Part shown: piece by piece, positions 53,901-62,698 of the stretch
Layout: each line of letters opens with the position of its first letter
Position numbering within the stretch: position 1 is the first letter of the stretch
Source: an uncultured Christensenellaceae bacterium
GTDB lineage: Bacteria; Bacillota; Clostridia; Christensenellales; Borkfalkiaceae
Direction of reading: 5' to 3'
Assembly: GCA_910586825.1 (NCBI GenBank)
Contig: CAJUJF010000004.1
Coordinates: forward strand, 1-64,000
Length of the DNA stretch: 64,000 nucleotides
The notes under the pieces: generated by a model
What the model was told of the DNA's origin: nothing
Databases searched by the model: none
Seen by the model: the letters and a program-made list of their open reading frames with translations, nothing else
Translations under genes and position numbers: made by a program

Positions 53901-54725
53901 GTTAAGACGTTCCAAAACGATCCGTTTACGGATAAGAAGTTCCTGAATACGATCATTTCGGACGGGGCGATCGTAACGATCTCTTCCACCGTGTTCGGCG
54001 TCGGCGGCGGATTGCAGTCGCTGCGCGATTCGGTCACGATTGTCACGAAAGACGGAGAGCTGACGGGCGATGCGAAAAACGCGTGCATCGATACGAGCAC
54101 GGTCAGCTTCAATCGGGCGGGATTCTACCGCTTTGCGATCAAGCTGAACGTAGGCGGACAGGAGATGATTTCCTATTACGCGTTGCAGATTCTTGCCAAG
54201 ACGTATGCGGGCAACTCGATGTTTACGGCTTACGGCAGCGGCGCGATCTTCAAGACGAACAGCGTCGTGTTCGACGAATACGGAAAGGCGATCCTCAACT
54301 GCGGCGGCGTCCGTTACGAGGGGACCGTGCAGCTGACGGGCGAAGATACGTTCGTCGCGAAAGCGATTTCGGAAAACGGTTCGGTCGTGATCGCTTCGGG
54401 CGTGCGGATTGCGGAGGGCATCGTCCGGATCACCGCGACGGGCGCGGCGAACTTTACCGATTACTTCACGACGGGTACGAGCAAAGTCGCGGGGACCGCG
54501 GGATTCGTACTGCGCGAGTTCACGGTCGGTACGGAAAAGACGTATATTCTTTCCGCCGCGGCGACCGTGACGGGTGAGATCGTCACCGCGGAATTGGTCC
54601 GCGGCAACGGCGAAGCGGACAGCATCTATAAGATCACGAACGGTCCGGACGTGAAATACGTGCAGATCGTCCGTTGGGACAATACGAGCAACGGGATCGT
54701 GATCCTCGACAACTACGGGGAGTGA
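50988..54725 (+). CDS. Repeat lipoprotein with multiple bacterial Ig-like domains (1245 residues)
   Basis: The lipobox L-A-L-A-G-C ends at cysteine 22. Residues about 35-600 are at least six beta-sandwich repeats of about 75-95 residues. Each has a Y-D-(Y/F)-x-x-x-F motif, an acidic D-G segment and a G-x-Y-x-(V/I)-x-x-x-Y closing strand. Residues about 620-1245 carry beta-rich modules with D-G-Y-G-T-G and Y-G-S-G-A-I motifs like those in the 2553-residue protein next door. No catalytic motif was seen. A GGAG-type site precedes the ATG. It lies 45 bases after the previous lipoprotein gene and is probably in the same operon. It may be an adhesin or a stalk; this is inference only. Confidence 0.78.
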   Translation: MKNQFKALAALCILGSLALAGCGNGNGPDEQDPVIVVTAVSEQITIKDTEVSDYDYTSLFTITVDGEKVAVASAYVDSTAVLETAGTYDVICTYETKNATKSVTVAETVYELTLSVEEVRIRSAQVNGYDFKQHFTAKTDGVVTPIADEMVETDVTSVPGEYTYTVTFGKESKTLKIIVEDDFLIVPSYQTAEIAADELEAYDFTQLFSVYADGAAIRVTREMLDLSALENAAVGEEYVVTLTYTYEGVPRSASTTVKIVAPEEYTVTVKNVVTYPHGENIDVTSLFEVKKGGEMIPVTPDMVSGEINYSVSGASETVSVITLTLNGTEYEATVTVKPGVVVDYVRGARISVRKGTEKATYAFINDFHVMIDGVRFVAIPESYLEGLDEVDFNTAGSYTVTLKIPYCNTKPSGLAGTPTFVVTEKTIQYDVVENDYSVELYREHVTLPEGTQEYNPFGNLSVKINGRTQTLTTRPDWVDFITCYAQVVSDPIDFSDKSVQRVEVAVYVNGVDSDPVTVSFTVEIDSDIVITATDKGVFSGATVYTKDLFTITEGGVPVEVTYDMISGKADTFTPGVYEITVEYEGIAKTATVTVFDNGMKGVYHTWLTTIPEAEDNDEEDYGSTAKPVARLDDLIIAEDGSITVNGSEATVIGGLDARTLIVRLGSYDYTLYYRDGIVVLDVDNSVKLGFSDYKRPLVYFHEDVWTIEDSVVINYSSDYVLQNSFPTYSIDTFRIKSKTDGETKWYGLKVHLVEKSSANTIYKVTWGDVTYADNFVQAAGAASSLEFDGEEYTFIMESRKVGKISRNVKQLKYAGMTFRGTLNGENATLTANQQESFEFRVNNVRVFTMSNYDMTNAKNAYIDYATDTVFFYGYRENKFSYRFKLDPENGTFTIDDRDRYYGLYETEEAFIFLDGYGTGVINFDRSTFSNTQFRYSVKNGVVTVEFLNTTSSFEYGEYAEFYLGEFLNVLTVKTFQNDPFTDKKFLNTIISDGAIVTISSTVFGVGGGLQSLRDSVTIVTKDGELTGDAKNACIDTSTVSFNRAGFYRFAIKLNVGGQEMISYYALQILAKTYAGNSMFTAYGSGAIFKTNSVVFDEYGKAILNCGGVRYEGTVQLTGEDTFVAKAISENGSVVIASGVRIAEGIVRITATGAANFTDYFTTGTSKVAGTAGFVLREFTVGTEKTYILSAAATVTGEIVTAELVRGNGEADSIYKITNGPDVKYVQIVRWDNTSNGIVILDNYGE

Positions 54726-54785
54726 TCCCCATAAACAGAAAAATTTTATCGTCTTTGGCGGTGGGATAAAAAAGGAGACAAGAAT

Positions 54786-57700
54786 ATGAAAAAGAGCAGA
54801 TTGCTGGTTCTTGCGGCTGCGAGCGCGGCGTTGTGCCTTGTTGCGACGGCGTGCGGCGGACACGAACACGAGTACGGCGCGTGGGAAATTTCCAAAGCTC
54901 CTACGCTGACCGAGAGCGGAACGGCAACGCGGAAGTGCGGAGCCGACGGCGATATTCAGACGATCGACATTCCCGCGTTGTCCGACACGGGAGTCTGGAC
55001 GCCTTCCGTCACGAAAGATCCCTCGCACACGGAGCCGGGGAACACGGCGTACACTTCCGAATACGGCACGGTAAACGTTCCGATCCGGCAGGAAGATCAC
55101 ACGTACGGCGGTTGGACGATTACGAAAGCGCCCACGCTGACGGAGACGGGTACGGCGGAACGCGAGTGTACCGACAAAGACGGCGGCAAGGACATTGCGA
55201 CGCTTCCCGTGCTGACCGATACGACGGTCTGGACGAAGAACGAGGAAAAATCCGTTCCCGCAACGCATACGGCGGCGGGGAAGGACGTCTACGTTTCCGC
55301 TTACGGCGAAGCGGAGATCGAAGTGCCGGCGGCAGGACATACGTACGGCGACTGGACGATTACGAAGGCGCCCACGCTGACGGAGCCGGGGACGGCGGAA
55401 CGCGAGTGTACCGATAAAGACGGCGGCAAGGACGTTGCGACGCTTCCCGTGCTGACCGATACGACGGTCTGGACGAAGAGCGTGGAAAAATCCGAACCCG
55501 CGACGCATACCGCGCCGGGGAAGGACGTGTACGTCTCCGTCTACGGCGAAGCGGAAATCGTCATTCCCGCGACGCCCGACCATACGTTTACGGGCGAATG
55601 GACGGTCACGCAAGAACCCACGGAGACTGCCGGCGGAAAATCGGAAAACACCTGCTCGGTTTGCAACGAAAAAGTCGAGTACGAACTTCCCCCGCTGACG
55701 GACACGGATTTCTGGCATTCCGAAACGCAGGAAGCGGACTACAACCACGCCGGCGGAACGGTGTATACTTCCGAATACGGTTCGTTCACGAAAGTCAGCG
55801 CGCCCAAGCTGGTCGCGCCCTATGACAACAAGACGTACGTCGCTTACGAACTCGACGCGACGCAAGGCACGAACAAGCAGATCGGCGCGCACCGTTGGGA
55901 TTCGCCTACGGCGACCGTGACGCTCGATGCGAACGGCAAGGGCTTCGGTCAGGGCGCGGTTCCGTTCAGAGAACACGTTTCGATTACGATGGCGGACGCG
56001 GCAAGCGGCAGGATCTCGTATGTTTCGAAGGGCGCGATTTATGCCGAAGGGAGCGATCCCGCGCTCGACCCTGCGGGCACGACCCGTACGTATGCGGGCT
56101 TTGTGGATATGGCGAGCGGGATCATCGTCCGCGCGAAAGACGCTTCGTTCGAAAACGTGTATCTCATTACGCCTTTCGGCTGGAACGGGACGGTTTCCGC
56201 TTCGGCATGGGAAGGGGGAATGGCGATCGAGTATACCGTAAACGGCACGACGCATCGGATCTTTATTTATGAAGATACGGTGACGTTCGGCGTCACGTTC
56301 GAATCCGGCAAAGCGGCGGGAAGTGCCGCGATCGCCGCAAAGGACGTTTTCAACGCGGAATGCGTGTACGTAAAGAAAGGGAACGAAGTCTTAATGGGCT
56401 TCGTGTACAGCGGCGGTACGCTCATACCTTCCGACGGAAAAGAGGGCGTTTATACGGGTAAACTGACTGACGACGGCGAAACGGTCACGCTCAGAGTTTA
56501 CGGACAAGGTACTTTAACCGTCACGACGGCACAGGGAATCACTTCTTTCGCCCATTACACGATTGCGGAGAGCGGAAATACGCTTTACACGTATTTTATC
56601 GACAGTTATTACGAAATCACGCTCGGCGATAACGATACGTTTACGAGCGTAATGCCCATGGTGACCGTCACGTTCAACGTTGGGGAATACGGAACGCCGA
56701 TCCAAAACAGCACCGTAAACAAGAATGTCCCGTTCACCCTTCCCACGCCCGAAAGCACGGGGGATAAAGTGTTCTCCGGCTGGTATACGGACGCGGCGTG
56801 CAGCGAGGGCAACGAAGTGGGCGAAGATTGGGCGCCTACGGCGGACGTTACGCTGTATGCGAAGTGGTCCACGCGCGCGGTCGTCACCGTGGTAATAGAC
56901 GACGAGCATTCGGAAATCAAATATCTCGGTGTCGGCGATTATATCGTTTCGAAACTTCCTCAATTCGGCATCGAGGAAGAGAAGGGTCGTTATTTCGATT
57001 ATTGGTATATTGTCATCGATGGCGAAGAATTCCGTCTCGATTCCGAATCGGTAATTTCGGAAAAGGATACGGAAGTCACCGTGTACGCGAAATGGCAGGA
57101 GCTTCCCGCCTATTACGGTGAGTACGGCGGCAGACAGCTTCTGAGCGGAGATAATTTAAAATTCGCCTCCGTCGTCATCGACGAAAAGGGCAGGATCAGC
57201 GGTACGCTGTTTATCGGCGAATCGAACGAAGTTACTTTTGCGGGCAGCGTAAGATCTTACGACCCCGCCACGCAGTTGATCACCTGGCGGACGAGCGCGG
57301 AAGATACGCAGATAAAATATTTCTGGTTCGACGCGGTTTCCGGACTGCTTGTGGTCCCTAACGAGCTGACCAAGGACACCATCGATCAATATCCGTTCGT
57401 GTTTTCCACCGGAGAATACACCGTGGGAACGAACTTTGCGTTCAACTTCCACAACGGCGCGCACAGCGCGACGGCGTACACCTACCTCGTCGATCTCGGC
57501 GGCGGTGAATTTGCGCTCGTTTACAACAATAAGATTTACGGTAACGTCACGGCCACCGACTACCTCGGAGGCGAAATTGCGTTTGAGTCGGTCGGCGAAG
57601 AGAAGACGCTCGTCGTGAAGCGCGGGAGCGATTCGATCGTCGCGTTCGGCACAACGGCGGAAAAATTCGACGACAGCTTCGACGCGTTGGAGCAGATGGC

Positions 57701-60700
57701 GAGATTGAAAGCGCTGGACGCATATTACGGCGCGATCGTCGTTGACGGCAGAGAGGCGAAGCTCAACGGTCTCGGCGATATTTTCTGGACGCTGAGCGAC
57801 GGAACGGAAAAGACGGGCGTTTACACCTACGTAAAGACGGAAGGCGGATACGATATCTTCGACGTGTACGTACAGACGGCGGAACTCGTCGACGACGGCT
57901 CGGGCGACGGCGGAGACGGCGGCGATTGGGGCGAAGGAGAGTGGGGCGAATACAGCCTGCGCGCCAAGACGGTCGTGATCACGAAACACGAATACTATGT
58001 GTTGAAGATCGCCAAGGACGCTTCGGGCACGCACTCCATCGAAAAAGAGATGAGGACGGTTACGTTCTCCTCGGCGCACGGTATGGTCGAATCCATTTCG
58101 ATCAACAGCAACATTCCTTTCAAAAACCTTCCTACGCCAGCGGATGACGAGACGCATATTTTCCGCGGCTGGTATCTCACGGAGGATTGCATCGGCGACG
58201 CGCTGAGCGAAATCACGATCAACGCCGACACGACCCTGTACGCGAAATGGCTTGAAAAGGTCGAGTTGACGCTCGATCTGAACGGCAAAACGGTGGACGG
58301 ATACGAGACGAGCGTCATCGTCGGCATGGGCGAATCCGTGGAAATCACGGCGCCGACGCACGAGGACTTCCTGTTCGCGGGTTGGTATACCGACGCGGCT
58401 TGCACGGACGGCAACGAGTTTATCTCCGGCACGACGATTGTGACCGGCGCGGATACGCTGTACGCGAAGTGGGTCGTTCCCGCTTACGCAGGCACGTACC
58501 GCGGACACAACACTTACGGCGCAAGCAATGCGACTGGCTCGCAGGATCTTACGATCAAGGGCGGCGGCGCGATCACGAGTTCCGTATCCGGCATTAACGG
58601 CGGACAAATCGTGTCTTACGATCCCGAAACGCAGCTCGTCACCTGGACGAAGAACAATCAAACGAACTATTTCTTTTTCGATGCGGATACGGGCGTATTG
58701 GTTACGCCGCTGTACAATTCTTTCAGTAATGCGCAAATCGGACACGATACTTACACCTTTGTGCTCGGCGTGAGCGGCGACGGCGTTAAATCCATAACGG
58801 AAAGCTATGGACTTGCATGCAGAATGTCGGGCGGAGAGTTCACGAATACCGGAAGCTCGTATTACACGCGCTTTATGGCGGTGAAAGATCCGGCGGGCGG
58901 CGCGGACAGACTGGTGTTGATCTACAACGATCGGATCTATTCCGGTATCACGATCAAAAATACCGCGGGTACGGCGCTTACGATCGCGGGGATCAAGAAC
59001 TCCAAGACGGTCGTTGCGTATCGGAACGGCGAAATCGTGTGCGCGTTGGCGTCCGATAAAGCGACGATCGGCACGAGCGGTTCCAAGTTTATGCAGCTCG
59101 ACGAATATTTCGGCACTTACACAGGTACGTTCAACGGCGCGGAAGCGACGCTCACGGTCAGCGGGTACGGCGAACTCACGGTCGGTTCTCAGAGCGGTAC
59201 CTATACGGTGCACGAAGGGGTTCTCCGCGCCTATATCGGCGACAGTTATTACGAAATCACGCTCAACGGCTCCGCGTATACCTGCGTGAAGCCCATGGTA
59301 ACCGTTTCGTTCAACGCGAACGGCGGCTCGTCGGTTGCGTCGATGGAAGTGAACAAGAACATGCCGTTTGCGATCCCTGCGGATCCGACGAGAGCGGGTT
59401 ACGTCTTCCGCGGCTGGTATCTGGACGAAGCGTGCGAACAGCCGGCGACGTTCACGGACGGCAAATACACGCCCGTGCAGTCGATGACGTTCTACGCGAA
59501 GTGGGACGCGATCGTCACGCTGACCGTCGTCTACGGCAACGGAACGGACGACGAGCAACTCGAATACGGCGCGAGCGACGTTACGGCTCCGATCAAGCCG
59601 TTGCACAAGAACGGCAAAGTATTCGAAAAATGGGTCATCCGCGCGGAAGACGGCACGGAGACCGATTATATCCCCGGCGCGATCTACGAAGATACGACGA
59701 TCTACGCGAAGTATTACGAATCCGCCTCCGAATTTACGGGCGAATACGTCGGCGTGAAGCTCGACGGTACGACGAAAGCGGGCGCGACGTTAAAGGGTTC
59801 GCGCGATTACAAGCAGATCGTGAATGCGGAAGGCGTTACGGTGGAATACCCGATCGGCGCGATCGAATGGAAAGATCGGTCGTCGGGAAGCGTACTGATC
59901 ACGAAGGACGACGGTACGACCCACCTCGGTTATTACGACGAAACGAACGGCTTGCTCGTTTACAACGATTACGATGATCGCGACACCCTTCAAGCAAGTC
60001 TCTATGTGCTGCTTATGAACGCGACTTCGGTCAACACGAGCGCGAGCGAGATCATCGGCTGCTATTGGAACAGCGGACTCACGAAGCTGTTTACGCTGAA
60101 ACCGAGCGGAAGAGCGGAAGACGAGATCACCATTTTCGTACACGGCGACAAGGCGTACGTCAACGTCACGTTCAAGTCCTCTTCGGAGAACGAAACGCTC
60201 ACCGTGAACAACGCCTACACGGCGGCGGATACGCTGTACGTGTATGCGGCAGGGGATACCGCGCAGACGAACCCGATCGCAACCTATAAGCGCGACGGTT
60301 CCGACGGGCTGCTGCCGCTCGACGCGTATGCGGGTACGTATACGGCGGACGACGGAAAGGTCCTTACGCTGAACGGCACGGGTAAGGCGACGTACGACGG
60401 CGCTTCCGGCACGTATACCTTTGTCGAACTCAAAGACGGCAAGCCGGTTCTCGAATTAAAGACCGGCAGCAAGTATTACACGGTCACGTTAAACGGAACG
60501 GCGTACACGGCGGTGAAAAAAGTGGTTTCGGTCACCTTCCTGACGAATGTGGAAGGCGTTTCGCTCGGGACGGTCGAGTTGGATTACAGCGACACGGCGA
60601 TCAACTTCCCCGATAAGGCGAAGGAATTGCTCGAAGCGAGCGATTACGCGACGCTCTATATCTACGAAGGCACGTACTCCGATGCGGAGTTCACCTCGAA

Positions 60701-62447
60701 AATTTTCTGGGAAAAACCGCAGAAGTACACCGCGGTATACGTAAAACTTTTAACGGCGGTAACTTTGACGCTGAATTACGGGAACGGTATCGAGAGCAGA
60801 GTGATTACGTTCAAGGAAGAGGATGCGGTCGATCTCGGGAACTACAAGCCGAGCGAAACTTATAAAGACGGAAAAGCGTTTAAGGGCTGGTATACCGACG
60901 AGGCATGCACGATTCCCGCAACGCTCACCGTGATCACGGAAAACACCGTTCTTTACGGCAAATGGGAAGTGGAATATCACTACGTGACCGAAAAGGATAC
61001 GGATTCCACGTACGTTTACGGCTTTAAAGAGACGGGCGGCGTATACGCAAGTACGAACAAAGGCGTGAACAGCAGCAAAGCGAGAATGTCCGTAACCGCG
61101 GTGCAAGCGGGTTCGGTCACCTTCCAGTATCAGATTTCTTCCGAATCCAATTACGATAAAATGTCCGTTTACGTCGGAAACACGGCAAAACTCAGCGGAT
61201 TCAGCGGTACTTCGGGCGACGGAATGACAAGCGCAAGCGCGCCGGAAGAAGGCAAGTGGCTGACGTTTACCTGCGATCTCGAAGCGGGCGAAAAGTTGGA
61301 GATCAGATACGAGAAAGACAGCAGCGGAAATAAGGGCGCGGATACCGTCTGGATCCGGAACGTCTCCTTTACGGTGTTCGATACGAGCAGTGCGGGCACG
61401 TATACCGGCGACGGCGAGGATATCGTTCTCGACGGACGCGGGGGAATCACCCGCGGCAGCGAGAGCGGCACGTACGAAGCCGTTGCGGATGCGGAAAACA
61501 CCTACGACGTGTTCTTCGAAGCGGACGGCGTGAAAGTTTCGCACTACACCCTCGTCATCGATAAAGAAGCGCATACCTATACGATCGAGGAAGAGAAGGC
61601 GACGGTGTCTTACGAGATGCACGGTCACGGAGCGCAGGCGTCGGTCAGCGTGTTCACGGGGATTCCCTTCACGCTTCCCGCCGAGGTGACGGCAGAGGGC
61701 TTCGTATTCAAAGGCTGGTATACGAACGCCGATTTCGCAGGCGATCCCGTAAACGAAATCACGCCGACGGCGGACGTCGTATTCCACGCATATTGGGTGC
61801 AGGCGTTCACTCTGACGATCGTGTTCGGCAACGGCATGGATAATCTTGTGATCGCAATCGCGGCGGAAGAAGAGGTGAACCTCAACTCCTATAAACCAGG
61901 CTATACGAACGGCATGAGCTTCGAGGGCTGGTATACGGATGCGGCGTGCGAAACCGCCGTCACGGATACGACGTTCAACATCGTGGAAGACAGGACGGTC
62001 TATGCGAAGTGGGTCGAAGGCAGATCGTTCGAAATCGAGGGCAAAACGCCTACGGGTTCGGGCAAGACGTTCTCCTACGACGCAACCGAGGATGCATGGC
62101 TGACCGCCGCGGAACAGTATGGTATGACGTATGTCGCGATCCATATCTATGCCGACGGAACGTTGAATTTTAAAGGGAAAGCGATTGACCGTGACAGAGA
62201 TAATGACAATGCGGATAGCCAAATTTGTTACGAGGTTTACGATACCAATACGGGTACGAAAATTAAAAGTATGACAACGTTGACTTCGGTCGCGCCTACG
62301 GCAAGTTCGGGATCATTCTCTTCGCTGGCTTGGAAAGAAGGGTCGATAAGCGTTACTGCCGGAACGACAGTGTATCTCATATTCAGCCGCGCATCGGATT
62401 CCGGAAGCGATGCGCAGGCGGGCATTAAAGACGTAAGCCTGTCGTAA
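54786..62447 (+). CDS. Giant InlB-repeat surface lipoprotein (2553 residues)
   Basis: The lipobox A-T-A-C-G ends at cysteine 23. Residues about 25-330 hold four to five ~70-80-residue units of the H-x-Y-G-x-W-x-I-x-K-A-P-T-L-T-E-x-G type; two are nearly identical at the DNA level. From about 340 on, a ~400-residue composite unit is repeated about four times: a barrel-like module (Y-x-G-x-Y, S-Y-D-P-x-T-Q-L, F-D-A-x-x-G-L-L-V) ending in a G-T-Y-T segment with Y-Y-x-I-T-L, then one or two InlB B-type repeats ending in L-Y-A-K-W. Two carbohydrate-binding-like modules lie near 2075-2200 and at the end (about 2415-2553). A GGAG site and the signal peptide fix the start. No enzyme or sorting motif is visible. 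A surface binding role is likely. Confidence 0.82.
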   Translation: MKKSRLLVLAAASAALCLVATACGGHEHEYGAWEISKAPTLTESGTATRKCGADGDIQTIDIPALSDTGVWTPSVTKDPSHTEPGNTAYTSEYGTVNVPIRQEDHTYGGWTITKAPTLTETGTAERECTDKDGGKDIATLPVLTDTTVWTKNEEKSVPATHTAAGKDVYVSAYGEAEIEVPAAGHTYGDWTITKAPTLTEPGTAERECTDKDGGKDVATLPVLTDTTVWTKSVEKSEPATHTAPGKDVYVSVYGEAEIVIPATPDHTFTGEWTVTQEPTETAGGKSENTCSVCNEKVEYELPPLTDTDFWHSETQEADYNHAGGTVYTSEYGSFTKVSAPKLVAPYDNKTYVAYELDATQGTNKQIGAHRWDSPTATVTLDANGKGFGQGAVPFREHVSITMADAASGRISYVSKGAIYAEGSDPALDPAGTTRTYAGFVDMASGIIVRAKDASFENVYLITPFGWNGTVSASAWEGGMAIEYTVNGTTHRIFIYEDTVTFGVTFESGKAAGSAAIAAKDVFNAECVYVKKGNEVLMGFVYSGGTLIPSDGKEGVYTGKLTDDGETVTLRVYGQGTLTVTTAQGITSFAHYTIAESGNTLYTYFIDSYYEITLGDNDTFTSVMPMVTVTFNVGEYGTPIQNSTVNKNVPFTLPTPESTGDKVFSGWYTDAACSEGNEVGEDWAPTADVTLYAKWSTRAVVTVVIDDEHSEIKYLGVGDYIVSKLPQFGIEEEKGRYFDYWYIVIDGEEFRLDSESVISEKDTEVTVYAKWQELPAYYGEYGGRQLLSGDNLKFASVVIDEKGRISGTLFIGESNEVTFAGSVRSYDPATQLITWRTSAEDTQIKYFWFDAVSGLLVVPNELTKDTIDQYPFVFSTGEYTVGTNFAFNFHNGAHSATAYTYLVDLGGGEFALVYNNKIYGNVTATDYLGGEIAFESVGEEKTLVVKRGSDSIVAFGTTAEKFDDSFDALEQMARLKALDAYYGAIVVDGREAKLNGLGDIFWTLSDGTEKTGVYTYVKTEGGYDIFDVYVQTAELVDDGSGDGGDGGDWGEGEWGEYSLRAKTVVITKHEYYVLKIAKDASGTHSIEKEMRTVTFSSAHGMVESISINSNIPFKNLPTPADDETHIFRGWYLTEDCIGDALSEITINADTTLYAKWLEKVELTLDLNGKTVDGYETSVIVGMGESVEITAPTHEDFLFAGWYTDAACTDGNEFISGTTIVTGADTLYAKWVVPAYAGTYRGHNTYGASNATGSQDLTIKGGGAITSSVSGINGGQIVSYDPETQLVTWTKNNQTNYFFFDADTGVLVTPLYNSFSNAQIGHDTYTFVLGVSGDGVKSITESYGLACRMSGGEFTNTGSSYYTRFMAVKDPAGGADRLVLIYNDRIYSGITIKNTAGTALTIAGIKNSKTVVAYRNGEIVCALASDKATIGTSGSKFMQLDEYFGTYTGTFNGAEATLTVSGYGELTVGSQSGTYTVHEGVLRAYIGDSYYEITLNGSAYTCVKPMVTVSFNANGGSSVASMEVNKNMPFAIPADPTRAGYVFRGWYLDEACEQPATFTDGKYTPVQSMTFYAKWDAIVTLTVVYGNGTDDEQLEYGASDVTAPIKPLHKNGKVFEKWVIRAEDGTETDYIPGAIYEDTTIYAKYYESASEFTGEYVGVKLDGTTKAGATLKGSRDYKQIVNAEGVTVEYPIGAIEWKDRSSGSVLITKDDGTTHLGYYDETNGLLVYNDYDDRDTLQASLYVLLMNATSVNTSASEIIGCYWNSGLTKLFTLKPSGRAEDEITIFVHGDKAYVNVTFKSSSENETLTVNNAYTAADTLYVYAAGDTAQTNPIATYKRDGSDGLLPLDAYAGTYTADDGKVLTLNGTGKATYDGASGTYTFVELKDGKPVLELKTGSKYYTVTLNGTAYTAVKKVVSVTFLTNVEGVSLGTVELDYSDTAINFPDKAKELLEASDYATLYIYEGTYSDAEFTSKIFWEKPQKYTAVYVKLLTAVTLTLNYGNGIESRVITFKEEDAVDLGNYKPSETYKDGKAFKGWYTDEACTIPATLTVITENTVLYGKWEVEYHYVTEKDTDSTYVYGFKETGGVYASTNKGVNSSKARMSVTAVQAGSVTFQYQISSESNYDKMSVYVGNTAKLSGFSGTSGDGMTSASAPEEGKWLTFTCDLEAGEKLEIRYEKDSSGNKGADTVWIRNVSFTVFDTSSAGTYTGDGEDIVLDGRGGITRGSESGTYEAVADAENTYDVFFEADGVKVSHYTLVIDKEAHTYTIEEEKATVSYEMHGHGAQASVSVFTGIPFTLPAEVTAEGFVFKGWYTNADFAGDPVNEITPTADVVFHAYWVQAFTLTIVFGNGMDNLVIAIAAEEEVNLNSYKPGYTNGMSFEGWYTDAACETAVTDTTFNIVEDRTVYAKWVEGRSFEIEGKTPTGSGKTFSYDATEDAWLTAAEQYGMTYVAIHIYADGTLNFKGKAIDRDRDNDNADSQICYEVYDTNTGTKIKSMTTLTSVAPTASSGSFSSLAWKEGSISVTAGTTVYLIFSRASDSGSDAQAGIKDVSLS
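55101..55580 (+). repeat. Tandem 240-bp near-identical repeat
   Basis: The copy at 55101-55340 and the copy at 55341-55580 share nearly every base over long stretches, including the segments from the W-T-I-T-K codons to the D-T-T-V-W-T-K codons. The period is exactly 80 codons, so units can be gained or lost without a frameshift. Confidence 0.85.
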
Positions 62448-62474
62448 GCACTGCGGATCGCAGGAACAACACAG

Positions 62475-62516
62475 CCGCCCCGCACGGGAAACCGTGCGGG
62501 GCGGTTTTTCTTTTCT
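62475..62516 (+). terminator. Strong intrinsic terminator
   Basis: A perfect 13-bp GC-rich stem (62475-62487 with 62492-62504), a GAAA loop, and a T-rich tail (tttttctttt). It ends the transcript of the 2553-residue protein gene and perhaps of the whole surface-protein operon from 38.8 kb. Confidence 0.93.
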
Positions 62517-62566
62517 CAAAACATGAATGAAACAAATTTTAAAATCAAAAAATTCCGCTCAAATCC

Positions 62567-62595
62567 TTGCAATCAAAACATTGAAGTGTTATAAT
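62567..62595 (+). promoter_or_regulatory. Sigma-A promoter with extended -10
   Basis: TTGCAA (62567-62572), 17 bases, TATAAT (62590-62595) preceded by TGT. The predicted start is near 62602, which makes the hairpins at 62614-62655 part of the mRNA leader. Confidence 0.85.
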
Positions 62596-62613
62596 GGGGA
62601 AAATAGAATCCGA

Positions 62614-62655
62614 CAAACAAGGGCATGCCCTTGTTTGCTTGCGTTGCAAGCAAAC
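62614..62655 (+). promoter_or_regulatory. Two mutually exclusive leader hairpins
   Basis: A perfect 24-base palindrome (62614-62637) and a second hairpin (62633-62642 with 62646-62655, loop GTT) share the bases 62633-62637, so both cannot form fully at once. They lie between the promoter and the ribosome binding site. The arrangement could be an attenuator-like switch or a protein binding site; neither arm is followed by a T run. Confidence 0.5.
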
Positions 62656-62698
62656 GGCAGAACTTGATCGGAAAAAAAGAGGAGGATTCGGGAGTAAT

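Noticed and set aside
54717..54730. Hairpin at the stop codon of the 1245-residue protein gene as a terminator
   Set aside because: The stem has only 5 bp and no T run follows; the next gene is probably in the same operon.
53133..56255. 1040-codon open frame on the - strand
   Set aside because: It crosses the boundary between two + strand lipoprotein genes and is Arg-rich; it is an antisense shadow.
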